From positions 1 to 64,000 of the forward strand of contig CAJUPI010000006.1 of NCBI GenBank assembly GCA_910588125.1: a stretch of DNA of 64,000 nucleotides, written 5' to 3'. A program made the translations under genes and the position numbers. The stretch is from an uncultured Lachnospiraceae bacterium (GTDB lineage: Bacteria; Bacillota; Clostridia; Lachnospirales; Lachnospiraceae). This document shows, piece by piece, positions 1 to 6,794 of the stretch. Under the pieces are notes generated by a model. It was not told the DNA's origin, did no database searches, and was given only the letters and a program-made list of their open reading frames with translations. Positions within the stretch are counted from its first letter, which is position 1. Each line of letters starts with the position of its first letter.

Positions 1-147
1 CTTCGCTCAGACAGAGTGGATTTTCGTTTCAAGGCAAAACTCAGGGATTTAAGGAATTCTAAATCCCTGCAAAGTCAAAAGCAGCAGAGCATTTCCCGCC
101 TCTTCCCGCTCCTTGTTCCATGGCTGAGTATTCTCAAAGATAGTATC
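1..147. repeat. Palindromic MITE-like repeat, family A, partial copy (R1)
   Basis: This is the right-hand part of a dispersed element that recurs at 5167, 16711, 40433 and 43530. Shared blocks are the CCCGCTCCTTGTTCCATGG arm (about 98-124) and the following GAGTATTCTC. Similarity to the intact copy stops near position 147, before the expected terminal inverted repeat, so this end is degraded. The internal portion resembles the long 310-bp copy at 40433. The left end lies outside the window. Confidence 0.75.
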
Positions 148-225
148 ACCATTTCTTTTACGGTAGTGCCGGGAAAGCGGCATGGGGGGACTGTGCAACA
201 CCCTCTGAAAGCTTATCCGTCTGTT

Positions 226-966
226 CTAGACGGAAATGTCGATGGAAACGCTTTCGGCCATGGCCATGTCTGCCGAAATACCGCTGGTATCAAAAGCAGC
301 AGAGCCGGCATTCATAGAGGGACTGATGCCGGCAGCAGAACCGGGCGATATGGCATTCATCATATCAGCGGTTAACTCGGCGGAGGAGTTTTTGGCATCC
401 TCGGCCATCTCTTTATTGGCATAATTACGCTCATCCCGGCGGCGTTTTTTTCGTCGGGTATTGAGCTCTTTTTGAATCTCTTTGGCCAGTTGTTCTTTTC
501 TGTCTTTTTCAGCTCGTTTCCTGCGGTTCTCCAGTTGTTCTTCTTTAGACAAATGCTGTAGCTTTTTCTGGATTCTTTTAATCAGCTTTTCCATCCGTTT
601 AATCATCTGGGCAATCTTCTTGGCATCGCTGCCTTCGCTGGCAGCCAGAGCCATTTTTAAATTGGTCAGGGAACGAATGGCGCGGGAGGCAACCTGCTGG
701 ACATCGATACGGGTCTCGGCTCTTGCTAACATTGAGGCAAGCTGTCCCACGGAGTCATCTGGTTTGGAAGACTTCATTTTGAAATTGCTGTTTTCTTTTT
801 TTGTTGGCGATGTGGAGAGAGCTTTTAAGGAATCGAGCAGTCTGTCCGTGTCCTGGTCTTTTGTCTGGAGGAGTTCTGTTTTCTTAGTGTCTTCTTCTTT
901 TTGGGAGGAAGAAGAGTACATCTGGCTGCTGGTATCCTGGAACCAGCTTTTTGCTGTGACTTTCAC
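226..966 (-). CDS. Hypothetical coiled-coil protein
   Basis: A 246-residue protein not assigned to a known family. The GTG start at 966 is chosen because AAGGAGG lies a few bases upstream on the minus strand; the open frame extends further but has no better site. The N-terminal ~100 residues are Ser/Thr/Lys/Asp rich and probably disordered. Residues ~105-190 are very rich in Lys, Arg, Glu and Gln with heptad-like spacing (KRMEKLIKRIQKKLQ), so a long basic coiled coil is likely. The C-terminal tail is Ala/Ser/Met rich. There is no signal peptide or membrane segment. It is divergent from sigK across a 230-bp gap. A structural or nucleic-acid-binding role is possible but is only inference. Confidence 0.75.
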   Translation of the reverse strand: MKVTAKSWFQDTSSQMYSSSSQKEEDTKKTELLQTKDQDTDRLLDSLKALSTSPTKKENSNFKMKSSKPDDSVGQLASMLARAETRIDVQQVASRAIRSLTNLKMALAASEGSDAKKIAQMIKRMEKLIKRIQKKLQHLSKEEQLENRRKRAEKDRKEQLAKEIQKELNTRRKKRRRDERNYANKEMAEDAKNSSAELTADMMNAISPGSAAGISPSMNAGSAAFDTSGISADMAMAESVSIDISV

Positions 967-1158
967 GGCCCGACCTCCTTCTGTCAATTGTGATAATTCT
1001 GTGAAGTTTATGATTATATATCGGCGGATATGGGAGAAAGCTAATAACAGGAAGGCATAATTGGAAAAATTGGTTTGGGAATAATAAGTATAGTATTTAA
1101 AATTACAGAGAAAAAATATAGTACAAATTCCGCTACGACACGAGGCAAGCAGCCAAAG

Positions 1159-1166
1159 CATACATT
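1159..1166 (+). promoter_or_regulatory. Candidate sigma-E-like -10 (CATACATT) for sigK
   Basis: CATACATT matches the known sigma-E -10 consensus CATACANT and lies about 30 bp before the sigK start, leaving room for a transcription start and the GAGGTGG Shine-Dalgarno. sigK is sigma-E dependent in model sporulators. No convincing -35 element is visible, so this is a weak call. Confidence 0.3.
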
Positions 1167-1197
1167 GATAGTAAAGTAAGCTTTGAGGTGGCTTTCT

Positions 1198-1827
1198 TTG
1201 AAGACATTTCCGAAGCCCCTGTCGCCTGCAGAGGAGAAAATCTGGCTGGAACGATGCCGAGAGGGCGACCGGGAAGCACGCAACATTCTGATAGAACGTA
1301 ATATGAGGCTGGTAGCCCATGTGGCAAAAAAATACCAGAATACGGATTATGACATGGAAGATCTCTTGTCGGTAGGAACGATTGGGCTTATCAAGGCAGT
1401 CAATAGTTTCCATATAGACAGGGGATCCCGTCTGGCAACGTATGCGGCAAAATGCATTGAGAATGAGATTTTGATGTTGTTGCGGGCCAGCAAGAAATAT
1501 ACAAAAGAGGTCTCCCTGTATGAACCTATCGGAGTAGACAAGGATGGAGAAGCAGTCAGCCTGGTGGATGTGATTGAGATGGAGAATAAAGAAGTGCTGG
1601 AGGATCTGATCTTAGACCAGGATATCCAGGAGCTTTATGAAGTTTATGAATCTTGTTTAAAGGAACAGGAGAAAGAGGTGATTGGAATGCGATACGGGCT
1701 GTTTGGAAAACAGCCCCGGACCCAGCGGGAGATTGCAGCAGCGCTGGGAATATCCCGGTCTTACGTGTCAAGGATCGAGAAAAAGGCGGTGGAGAAGCTG
1801 CGGGTGGGGATGGAGTGTTCGGGGTAG
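1198..1827 (+). CDS. sigK: Sporulation sigma factor SigK
   Basis: A 209-residue sigma-70 family factor for the late mother-cell stage of sporulation. Region 2 is clear (NMRLVAHVAKKY, DLLSVGTIGLIKAV, LATYAAKCIENEILMLLR), as is the region 4 helix-turn-helix (TQREIAAALGISRSYVSRIEKKA). TTG at 1198 is preferred because GAGGTGG sits 6 bp upstream and the product then starts MKTFPKPLSP, where clostridial SigK proteins begin. It has no hydrophobic pro-sequence like that of Bacillus pro-SigK, and the gene is not split by a skin element. SigG or SigE are less likely given the KTFPKPLS start and length. A strong terminator follows at 1840. Confidence 0.9.
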   Translation: MKTFPKPLSPAEEKIWLERCREGDREARNILIERNMRLVAHVAKKYQNTDYDMEDLLSVGTIGLIKAVNSFHIDRGSRLATYAAKCIENEILMLLRASKKYTKEVSLYEPIGVDKDGEAVSLVDVIEMENKEVLEDLILDQDIQELYEVYESCLKEQEKEVIGMRYGLFGKQPRTQREIAAALGISRSYVSRIEKKAVEKLRVGMECSG

Positions 1828-1839
1828 GAACATTAGAAT

Positions 1840-1890
1840 GGAGATAAAGTTGAGAAACCATATATGGTTTCTTACATTATCTCCGTTTTT
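1840..1890 (+). terminator. Intrinsic terminator of sigK
   Basis: GGAGATAA at 1840-1847 pairs with TTATCTCC at 1877-1884. Inside it AGAAACCAT pairs with ATGGTTTCT. A T5 run follows at 1886-1890. It begins 12 bp after the sigK stop codon. Confidence 0.85.
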
Positions 1891-1945
1891 GATTTGTATT
1901 TACATTTTAAGTGCATTTGGTAAATATATCGGAAAGTATTAGAAT

Positions 1946-2257
1946 ATGACATATGTTGTCTTTGAAGATGAGCCTTATTCCATCTGCCATGACGGAAGAG
2001 AGCAGCGCCATATCGGGATGGAAAGCAAGGAAGAGGATGGATATACCCAGACATTAGAGGTATATGGATGCGCGGACTGTAGCGGCTGTAAGAACAAGGC
2101 CAGGTGCTTTTATCAATACAATGCCGAAAAGAATCCGGACCGCAATAAGGTGAAGAAGATCAATGAACGATGGGGAGAATTGAAAGAAGAATTCCATGCG
2201 AACATTCAGAGAGAGACAGGTATTCTGAAACACCAGGGAGACTATGCCCTAAAATAA
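1946..2257 (+). pseudogene. IS1182-family transposase fragment
   Basis: A 103-codon remnant of a transposase normally about 450-550 residues long. The preserved part is the cysteine-rich zinc-binding stretch (CADCSGCKNKARCFYQY) followed by DRNKVKKINERWGELKEE, which is characteristic of IS1182-type transposases in clostridia. The N-terminal catalytic portion and the C-terminal end are missing; the frame ends shortly after the ETGIL motif. It marks the left side of the AT-rich island and suggests past IS activity there. Confidence 0.8.
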
Positions 2258-2268
2258 ATACTGCAAAA

Positions 2269-2335
2269 AAAGGAGACGGTCCGGTAAAAATCCAAAGCTT
2301 TGAAAAAGCCTGAATTTCTAAGAGACTGTCTCCTT
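2269..2335. other. Long-loop hairpin after the transposase remnant
   Basis: GGAGACGGTC at 2272-2281 pairs with GACTGTCTCC at 2324-2333 (one G-U pair), and the flanking A/T bases extend the stem. The loop is about 42 nt. It follows the IS1182 fragment directly, so it could be the right end of the old IS or a terminator. From 2336 to 2436 nothing else was recognised. Confidence 0.5.
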
Positions 2336-2436
2336 CTTACATATCGGAGGCATAAACCGTTATTTCCTGACAGCTCCATTTATAATCTTATAAAAGGAAT
2401 AAGTTTTTTAAAAGGAGTAAATAGAGGATAGAAGAT

Positions 2437-4320
2437 TCATTGAGTACTTTTACCATATAAAATATTAACAGCATATTCTCCTAAAGCTGTCTTCATAATT
2501 TTATAAAGAACTAGTTTATAGTTGATTTTTTTAAGTTGTGGCCGATAGGATAGTATAAAGTATGTGATAGTTATTATTATCTGCATTACAGAAAATAGTA
2601 AATACCATATAGGGATTTTGAAAAAAATCAAGCCTATAAATATTTTACCGATAATACATACCCAACCTATGCCCATGAAAAGAATTTTTTTCCATTGACG
2701 TAAATAAATATTTATAATAAATGCTATATAAACTACAAATTCCAAACGTAATACTTTTAAAGGAAATTTTCTTGAGATAGCAATAAAGAGCAAAAAGGAA
2801 AGACATAAAAACAGGAATAAATTCCAAGGATCACTTATTGCACCTTTTTCCCGTAAAGGTAAAACCTTCTCATTTATTGGATGGTTTTTACATAAATTAT
2901 ATCTCTCATATAATTTTTTCTGGATATCAGAAAAATGTTTTTTTTGATATGATATAGGAAAACTATTAGTAACTGCTTGAGCCTTTTGCATTCGATCCGT
3001 TACTTCATTCGCCCATGATAAAATTGAGGAAAATGAACCATATGACCATAAGGCTAATATAAAGAATATTGTCTCAATATTAAAATCGACATCTACTATT
3101 GAAAGTAGACCAACAAAAAAACGCAAAGGATAACCTGCCCCAACTAGAATGAAGACTAATCTTGTGATTTTTTTTGCTCTTACTACTTCATACAATAATG
3201 TTGAAACAAATAGAATTCCTAAACATATCAGTAAAACTTTTTTAATTTTATGTTCCAGGAATATTGTCATAATTATACAAATTATAATTTTAGTAAATGC
3301 TATAATAAGTGATAACTTAATAATATGTTCTGGATTATTAATATCATCTGAAAGTAATCTGTTTTTACAGCCAGCCTCTTTATCTTCTTTTAATCCACGA
3401 ATATCGTTAATTTGATACCTTGCTTGATATGCTAAAAAATCAAATATAATTATGACCAATATAAGGCGTATAATACATATAAAATTAAATGGAGAATTCA
3501 TAAGTATAGCACCATATATGAATCCCAATATAATAAGGACAGGTTTTTGAGGATCTTGGATTTTAGGGTAAATAAAATACAGCAATAATCGCCTGAAAGA
3601 TTTGCCTTTTCCGTATAATTTCTGTGAAGATTTTTTAAATCGAATTTTTTGATTCTCATGTGCAGTATCCCATGCAAATTGTGCAACTTCTTTAGCTTTA
3701 CATGAAGTTCGCAAGAATAATATTACCGTTAATACCATGAAGGTAATAGCGAACCAGAGGATTATATGATCAATACTTTCTTTGGGCTTTATTTCTAAAA
3801 ATAATGATGTAACCATTACTATACTAAATAAAACAGCACAACAAGTTGCAACAGAATAGCATATGTAGATTAAAGCTGTATGGGTTGATGTAATATGATT
3901 TATATTTCTAGTTATAATAGGGGCACTATAAGCGTTCCAGTGAAGGAATTTACCTCGATCCTTATCATCTGGGCCAGATGGAATCAATACTAGCAACCGA
4001 TCCTCTATAGTTTGAATATAGTAATATCTTAAAAGGTTATTTGTTCCTAGGACAATAATATATGTAAAAGCAGTGGAAAATATAATTAAACTGAGCCAAA
4101 ATAAAATTCTAGCATAAGTAATATTTATGTTTGGAAAAGCTATTATGATATTATTTTTTTCAGAAGTATTAAGATAAGAAGCACTAAATATGATTCCTAA
4201 AATTGTACCTGTTACAGAAATCACCTCTAATATTTGATTTTGTGTATTTCGCTCATCTTCTCGACAATCGCTCAGTTCAGAAATAAGTTCATTTACTCTA
4301 TTTTCATTATTTCCCGCCAT
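2437..4320 (-). CDS. Multi-spanning membrane protein with UbiA/DPPR-synthase-like C-terminal half
   Basis: 627 residues, very AT-rich and unlike neighbouring codon use. Residues 1-30 are hydrophilic. Four probable membrane helices lie at about 32-50, 70-92, 148-172 and 185-204, followed by a basic linker (210-245). The second half is highly hydrophobic, with many helices. It contains YQINDIRGLKEDKEAG at ~302-317, resembling the first Asp-rich motif of UbiA prenyltransferases, notably decaprenyl-phosphate phosphoribosyltransferases (NDxxDxxxD). It also has GAGYPLRFFVGLL at ~394-406, matching the G-x-LR-x-x-G region of the same proteins. The DxxxD spacing is not perfect. The N-terminal ~240 residues match nothing I recognise. 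A membrane lipid or polyprenyl-phosphate glycosyl transfer role is inference. The ATG start has AAAGGAGT upstream. Confidence 0.75.
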   Translation of the reverse strand: MAGNNENRVNELISELSDCREDERNTQNQILEVISVTGTILGIIFSASYLNTSEKNNIIIAFPNINITYARILFWLSLIIFSTAFTYIIVLGTNNLLRYYYIQTIEDRLLVLIPSGPDDKDRGKFLHWNAYSAPIITRNINHITSTHTALIYICYSVATCCAVLFSIVMVTSLFLEIKPKESIDHIILWFAITFMVLTVILFLRTSCKAKEVAQFAWDTAHENQKIRFKKSSQKLYGKGKSFRRLLLYFIYPKIQDPQKPVLIILGFIYGAILMNSPFNFICIIRLILVIIIFDFLAYQARYQINDIRGLKEDKEAGCKNRLLSDDINNPEHIIKLSLIIAFTKIIICIIMTIFLEHKIKKVLLICLGILFVSTLLYEVVRAKKITRLVFILVGAGYPLRFFVGLLSIVDVDFNIETIFFILALWSYGSFSSILSWANEVTDRMQKAQAVTNSFPISYQKKHFSDIQKKLYERYNLCKNHPINEKVLPLREKGAISDPWNLFLFLCLSFLLFIAISRKFPLKVLRLEFVVYIAFIINIYLRQWKKILFMGIGWVCIIGKIFIGLIFFKIPIWYLLFSVMQIIITITYFILSYRPQLKKINYKLVLYKIMKTALGEYAVNILYGKSTQ

Positions 4321-4789
4321 AAGATTACTCCTTTCAGCAGACTAAAAGATTGTATTTGTTATTGAACATATTTGTTTATGATTAATGAATATTAAAATAG
4401 TAGATAATATTCAGAAAGCTGTTTTTTATATGTTTTGCACATTGAATAATCAGAAAAGAGATTCTTTGATTATTGTGTGCTATCGTCAAAGAATTTCATA
4501 TGTTATGGCAATCAAGATGAAATTTTTATATGCAATGTGCAAATGCCACTGCTGAAAAAGATCATTCATAAAATTTATTCCAAATTCCCTGCTCAATTAT
4601 ACCAAATAGTTTTGGATTGCACAATATTTTGTCAAAAAGAAAAATATTTGAAGTTTAAAAATATACATTATATATGGATATATTAGATTGATAACTACAA
4701 TATATAGTACTAAAATAGCTATGAAAATTGATTTATGCAGTTCACAGACCACACACATTTTTATCGCCATTTTAAATGGTGTCGGCGCC
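4321..4789. other. AT-rich non-coding flank of the island
   Basis: No convincing gene. Short open frames here lack ribosome binding sites and have no recognisable product. Composition switches abruptly from AT-rich to GC-richer sequence near 4780, which looks like the right boundary of the imported segment. No clear direct repeats or attachment site were found. Confidence 0.5.
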
Positions 4790-5026
4790 AGTACAGCCCG
4801 AAGGCGTTATGACAAGGGCCCAGGACAATGGAGCCGGGGCCGCTCTCTACCAAGAGGCAGACAGCCAGACCAGACGGCGGTAGCAGAGAGAGCAGAAAGA
4901 AACCAAAGAATTCATGTGTTAAAGAAAAAAGGGATACAGCTAGAGGAGATTTCCGACATTCTTAGCTGGGACAGTTCGACCGTAAAGAGAAATCTAAAAA
5001 AGCGAAGGAGGAAGCGTGAATTATGA
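4688..5026 (+). pseudogene. Truncated ORF with C-terminal helix-turn-helix-like segment
   Basis: The frame is open for 112 codons, but its first ~30 codons lie in the AT-rich island while the rest is GC-richer, so the natural N-terminus was probably replaced at the junction near 4780. The C-terminal part, from about KKKGIQLEEISDILSWDSST to the end, resembles a helix-turn-helix with a basic tail (KKRRRKREL). No family was assigned. The stop codon overlaps the next ORF start (ATGA at 5023-5026), so the pair was probably translationally coupled. A shorter product from an internal GTG is possible. Confidence 0.35.
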
Positions 5027-5178
5027 CACTGGAGACATTTGCGGAGGAGATGAAGAGCAGGGGCCAGAAAAGGGGGAACCATTATGAGATGAACCTGGAG
5101 CAAAGTCTGGGAAACAACATGACAGAGGTATCCAGGCTGATCGTAAAAAAGGAGAGTGGCAGCGGCCAAAGCCATTAA
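5023..5178 (+). CDS. Small 51-residue hypothetical protein
   Basis: It starts at an ATG that overlaps the upstream stop (ATGA) and has GGAGGAAGC 7 bp before it, a typical coupled arrangement. The product begins MTLETFAEEMKSRG, is hydrophilic, with no membrane segment or recognised domain. Its last three codons and TAA stop (CAA AGC CAT TAA) are supplied by the left end of repeat R2, so the original C-terminus may have been longer. It may be a remnant of a mobile-element or plasmid-type gene. Confidence 0.4.
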   Translation: MTLETFAEEMKSRGQKRGNHYEMNLEQSLGNNMTEVSRLIVKKESGSGQSH

Positions 5179-5288
5179 GTTTAGCCCTGGGAATACTCAG
5201 CCATGGAAGAAGGAGCGGCAGACCATTTCCGGCCACTTCCCGCTCCTTCTTCCATGGCGTACCTTCCCTAAAATTAACTTAATGACAT
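5167..5288. repeat. Palindromic MITE-like repeat, family A (R2)
   Basis: The left end CAAAGCCATTAAG is a degraded form of the family terminal repeat CAATGTCATTAAG, and the right end is TTAACTTAATGACA. The core arms are CCATGGAAGAAGGAGCGG and CCCGCTCCTTCTTCCATGG, which would form a long hairpin. It abuts or overlaps a different inverted repeat that starts at 5281. Confidence 0.75.
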
Positions 5289-5469
5289 GATGCTGGGGTC
5301 AAAAGGTGTCAATGTGGAAAATTGTTTGAATTGTTTCTTAACTGTGTGTTGAATAAACTTGATTAGTATCCATTTTAAGTTATAATATGAGGATGATTTC
5401 ACACACAATTTTAAATTAATTAATACAATTTTCCAGCACATGACCTTTTGACCCCAACATCATGACATT
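5281..5469. repeat. MITE-like element with 27-bp terminal inverted repeats (family B)
   Basis: Positions 5281-5307 and 5443-5469 are inverted copies of each other with 25 of 27 bases matching; both carry ATGATG(C/T)TGGGGTCAAAAGGT. The ~135-bp interior is AT-rich and non-coding. Related half-sequences occur at 6531 and 62566. It lies just downstream of the ldh stop codon, so it may also act as a transcription end. Confidence 0.65.
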
Positions 5470-5484
5470 GGGAAGCAGTATTCC

Positions 5485-6441
5485 TTATATATTATCCCCA
5501 GCCAATTCGTTATAGCATTCTCGGAGCACCTTGCAGGAGGTTCCAAGACGTTCGTTTTCTTCTGTGGTCAGAGATAATTTTAATACCCGCTGGACTCCGC
5601 TTTTGTTAATGATGCAGGGGACACCGGAAAATACATCGGTTTGCCCGTACTCCCCTTTCAGCATTGCGGAGACCGTGAGGACGCTGTTTTCATTTCCCAG
5701 TATTGCTTTGGTGATTCGAGTCAGGGCCATGCCGATGCCATAATAGGTGGCGTGTTTGGCCTCAATGATCTTATATGCGGCTTCCTGAACTTCTTTTTCG
5801 ATTTTTATCAGCTGCTGTCTGTCAACTTCAGGATTATCCTCGCATAGCTCAAGAATGGATTTTGTGGCGATCTGAGCTTGGCTCCAAGGCACAAACTCGC
5901 TGTCGCCATGCTCTCCCATAACGTAGGCATGAACATTTTTGGGATCGACCCGCAGATATTCACCCAGGAGATAGCGCAGTCTGGCGGTATCCAATGCCGT
6001 GCCGGTACCGAGCACCTTTCTGGGATTAAAGCCTGACAATATATAGGTGATTTTTGTCATGATATCGACCGGATTCGTAGCGACCAGAAAAATCCCATCA
6101 AATCCGGAGGCGGTGACAGGTTCGACAATGGATTGGAATACCCTGGCATTTCGTTTGAGAAGCGCCAGGCGGGTTTCGCCGGGCTTCTGGGCCACGCCTG
6201 CACTGATTACCACAATATCGGCGTCTTTACAGTCCTCATACTCTCCGGCATAGATTTTCATGTTGGCGGCAGAGAAGGCCAGTCCGTGATTTAAATCCAT
6301 AGCTTCGCCTTCAGCGCGTTTCTTATCCAGATCAAGAAGTACCAGTTCATCACAGACATTTTGATTTAAAAGAGCATAGGCATAGCTCATTCCGACCATC
6401 CCTGTGCCTACCAATACGACTTTCCGTTTGTCATTAATCAT
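5485..6441 (-). CDS. ldh: L-lactate dehydrogenase
   Basis: 318 residues, normal length. It interconverts pyruvate and L-lactate with NAD(H) in the cytoplasm, regenerating NAD+ in fermentation. The N-terminal nucleotide-binding motif GTGMVG is at 12-17, the substrate-loop arginine in GETR at 91, NPVD at 123-126, and the catalytic histidine in GEHGDS at 178. The ATG has AGAGGT upstream. It is divergent from the sugar PTS gene, consistent with glycolytic flux. Malate dehydrogenase is the main alternative in this superfamily, but the overall sequence is LDH-like. Confidence 0.93.
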   Translation of the reverse strand: MINDKRKVVLVGTGMVGMSYAYALLNQNVCDELVLLDLDKKRAEGEAMDLNHGLAFSAANMKIYAGEYEDCKDADIVVISAGVAQKPGETRLALLKRNARVFQSIVEPVTASGFDGIFLVATNPVDIMTKITYILSGFNPRKVLGTGTALDTARLRYLLGEYLRVDPKNVHAYVMGEHGDSEFVPWSQAQIATKSILELCEDNPEVDRQQLIKIEKEVQEAAYKIIEAKHATYYGIGMALTRITKAILGNENSVLTVSAMLKGEYGQTDVFSGVPCIINKSGVQRVLKLSLTTEENERLGTSCKVLRECYNELAGDNI

Positions 6442-6530
6442 AATCAGACCTCTTTCTTATTTCCGCGAGCAATGAGCCAAGTGCCGTGCCTGCACGGGCA
6501 TTTGACTTGTTTTTGACTGTTTCGATATTA

Positions 6531-6573
6531 TGATGTTGGGATCAAAGGGTATTTTGCTCCTGGTATCATACTA
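6531..6573. repeat. Family B repeat half-copy
   Basis: It begins ATGATGTTGGGATCAAAGGG and continues into ATTTTGCTCCTGGTATCATA. The same order of blocks occurs at 62566, and the first block matches the inverted-repeat arms of the element at 5281. It is non-coding, in the ldh-PTS divergent gap. Just beside it (6479-6500) is a small GC-rich hairpin. Confidence 0.5.
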
Positions 6574-6616
6574 TGTTTTTAGTATTCCGGATTACGGGAA
6601 AAATATGAATTAGATA

Positions 6617-6645
6617 TTGACAAAAGTTATCTCTCATTTTATACT
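6617..6645 (+). promoter_or_regulatory. Sigma-A promoter for the PTS gene
   Basis: TTGACA at 6617-6622, a 17-bp spacer, and TATACT at 6640-6645. This is a near-consensus vegetative promoter, placed immediately upstream of the RAT/terminator leader. Confidence 0.85.
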
Positions 6646-6654
6646 TTATTTAGT

Positions 6655-6738
6655 GTGTTACTGATAAAGAAGTTCTATCAGGCATAAACTACCCATAATG
6701 CGGCGATATTGCTGTGGAAAGGGGGTTTATGCTTTTTT
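6655..6738 (+). promoter_or_regulatory. RAT antiterminator site overlapping an intrinsic terminator
   Basis: GTTACTGATA at 6657 and TATCAGGCATAAAC at 6676-6689 form a hairpin resembling the ribonucleic antiterminator targets of LicT/SacY/GlcT proteins. Its 3' part overlaps the terminator: GCATAAAC at 6682-6689 pairs with GTTTATGC at 6725-6732, with additional CCC/GGG pairing, followed by T6 at 6733-6738. The two structures are mutually exclusive. The antiterminator gene at 9241 is the obvious regulator. By family knowledge, sugar flux would relieve its EII-dependent inhibition and permit read-through. Confidence 0.85.
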
Positions 6739-6794
6739 GCTGTCTATGGGTAGTATGATGCCGCACAAATCCAAAAAGAAAGCAGGGAAAAGAA

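Noticed and set aside
967..1413. Upstream in-frame extension of the coiled-coil protein gene
   Set aside because: It overlaps sigK on the opposite strand and passes the strong AAGGAGG/GTG start at 966.
4477..4686. Short plus-strand ORF (69 codons) in the AT-rich flank
   Set aside because: No ribosome binding site, no recognisable product, and composition typical of AT-rich spacer.
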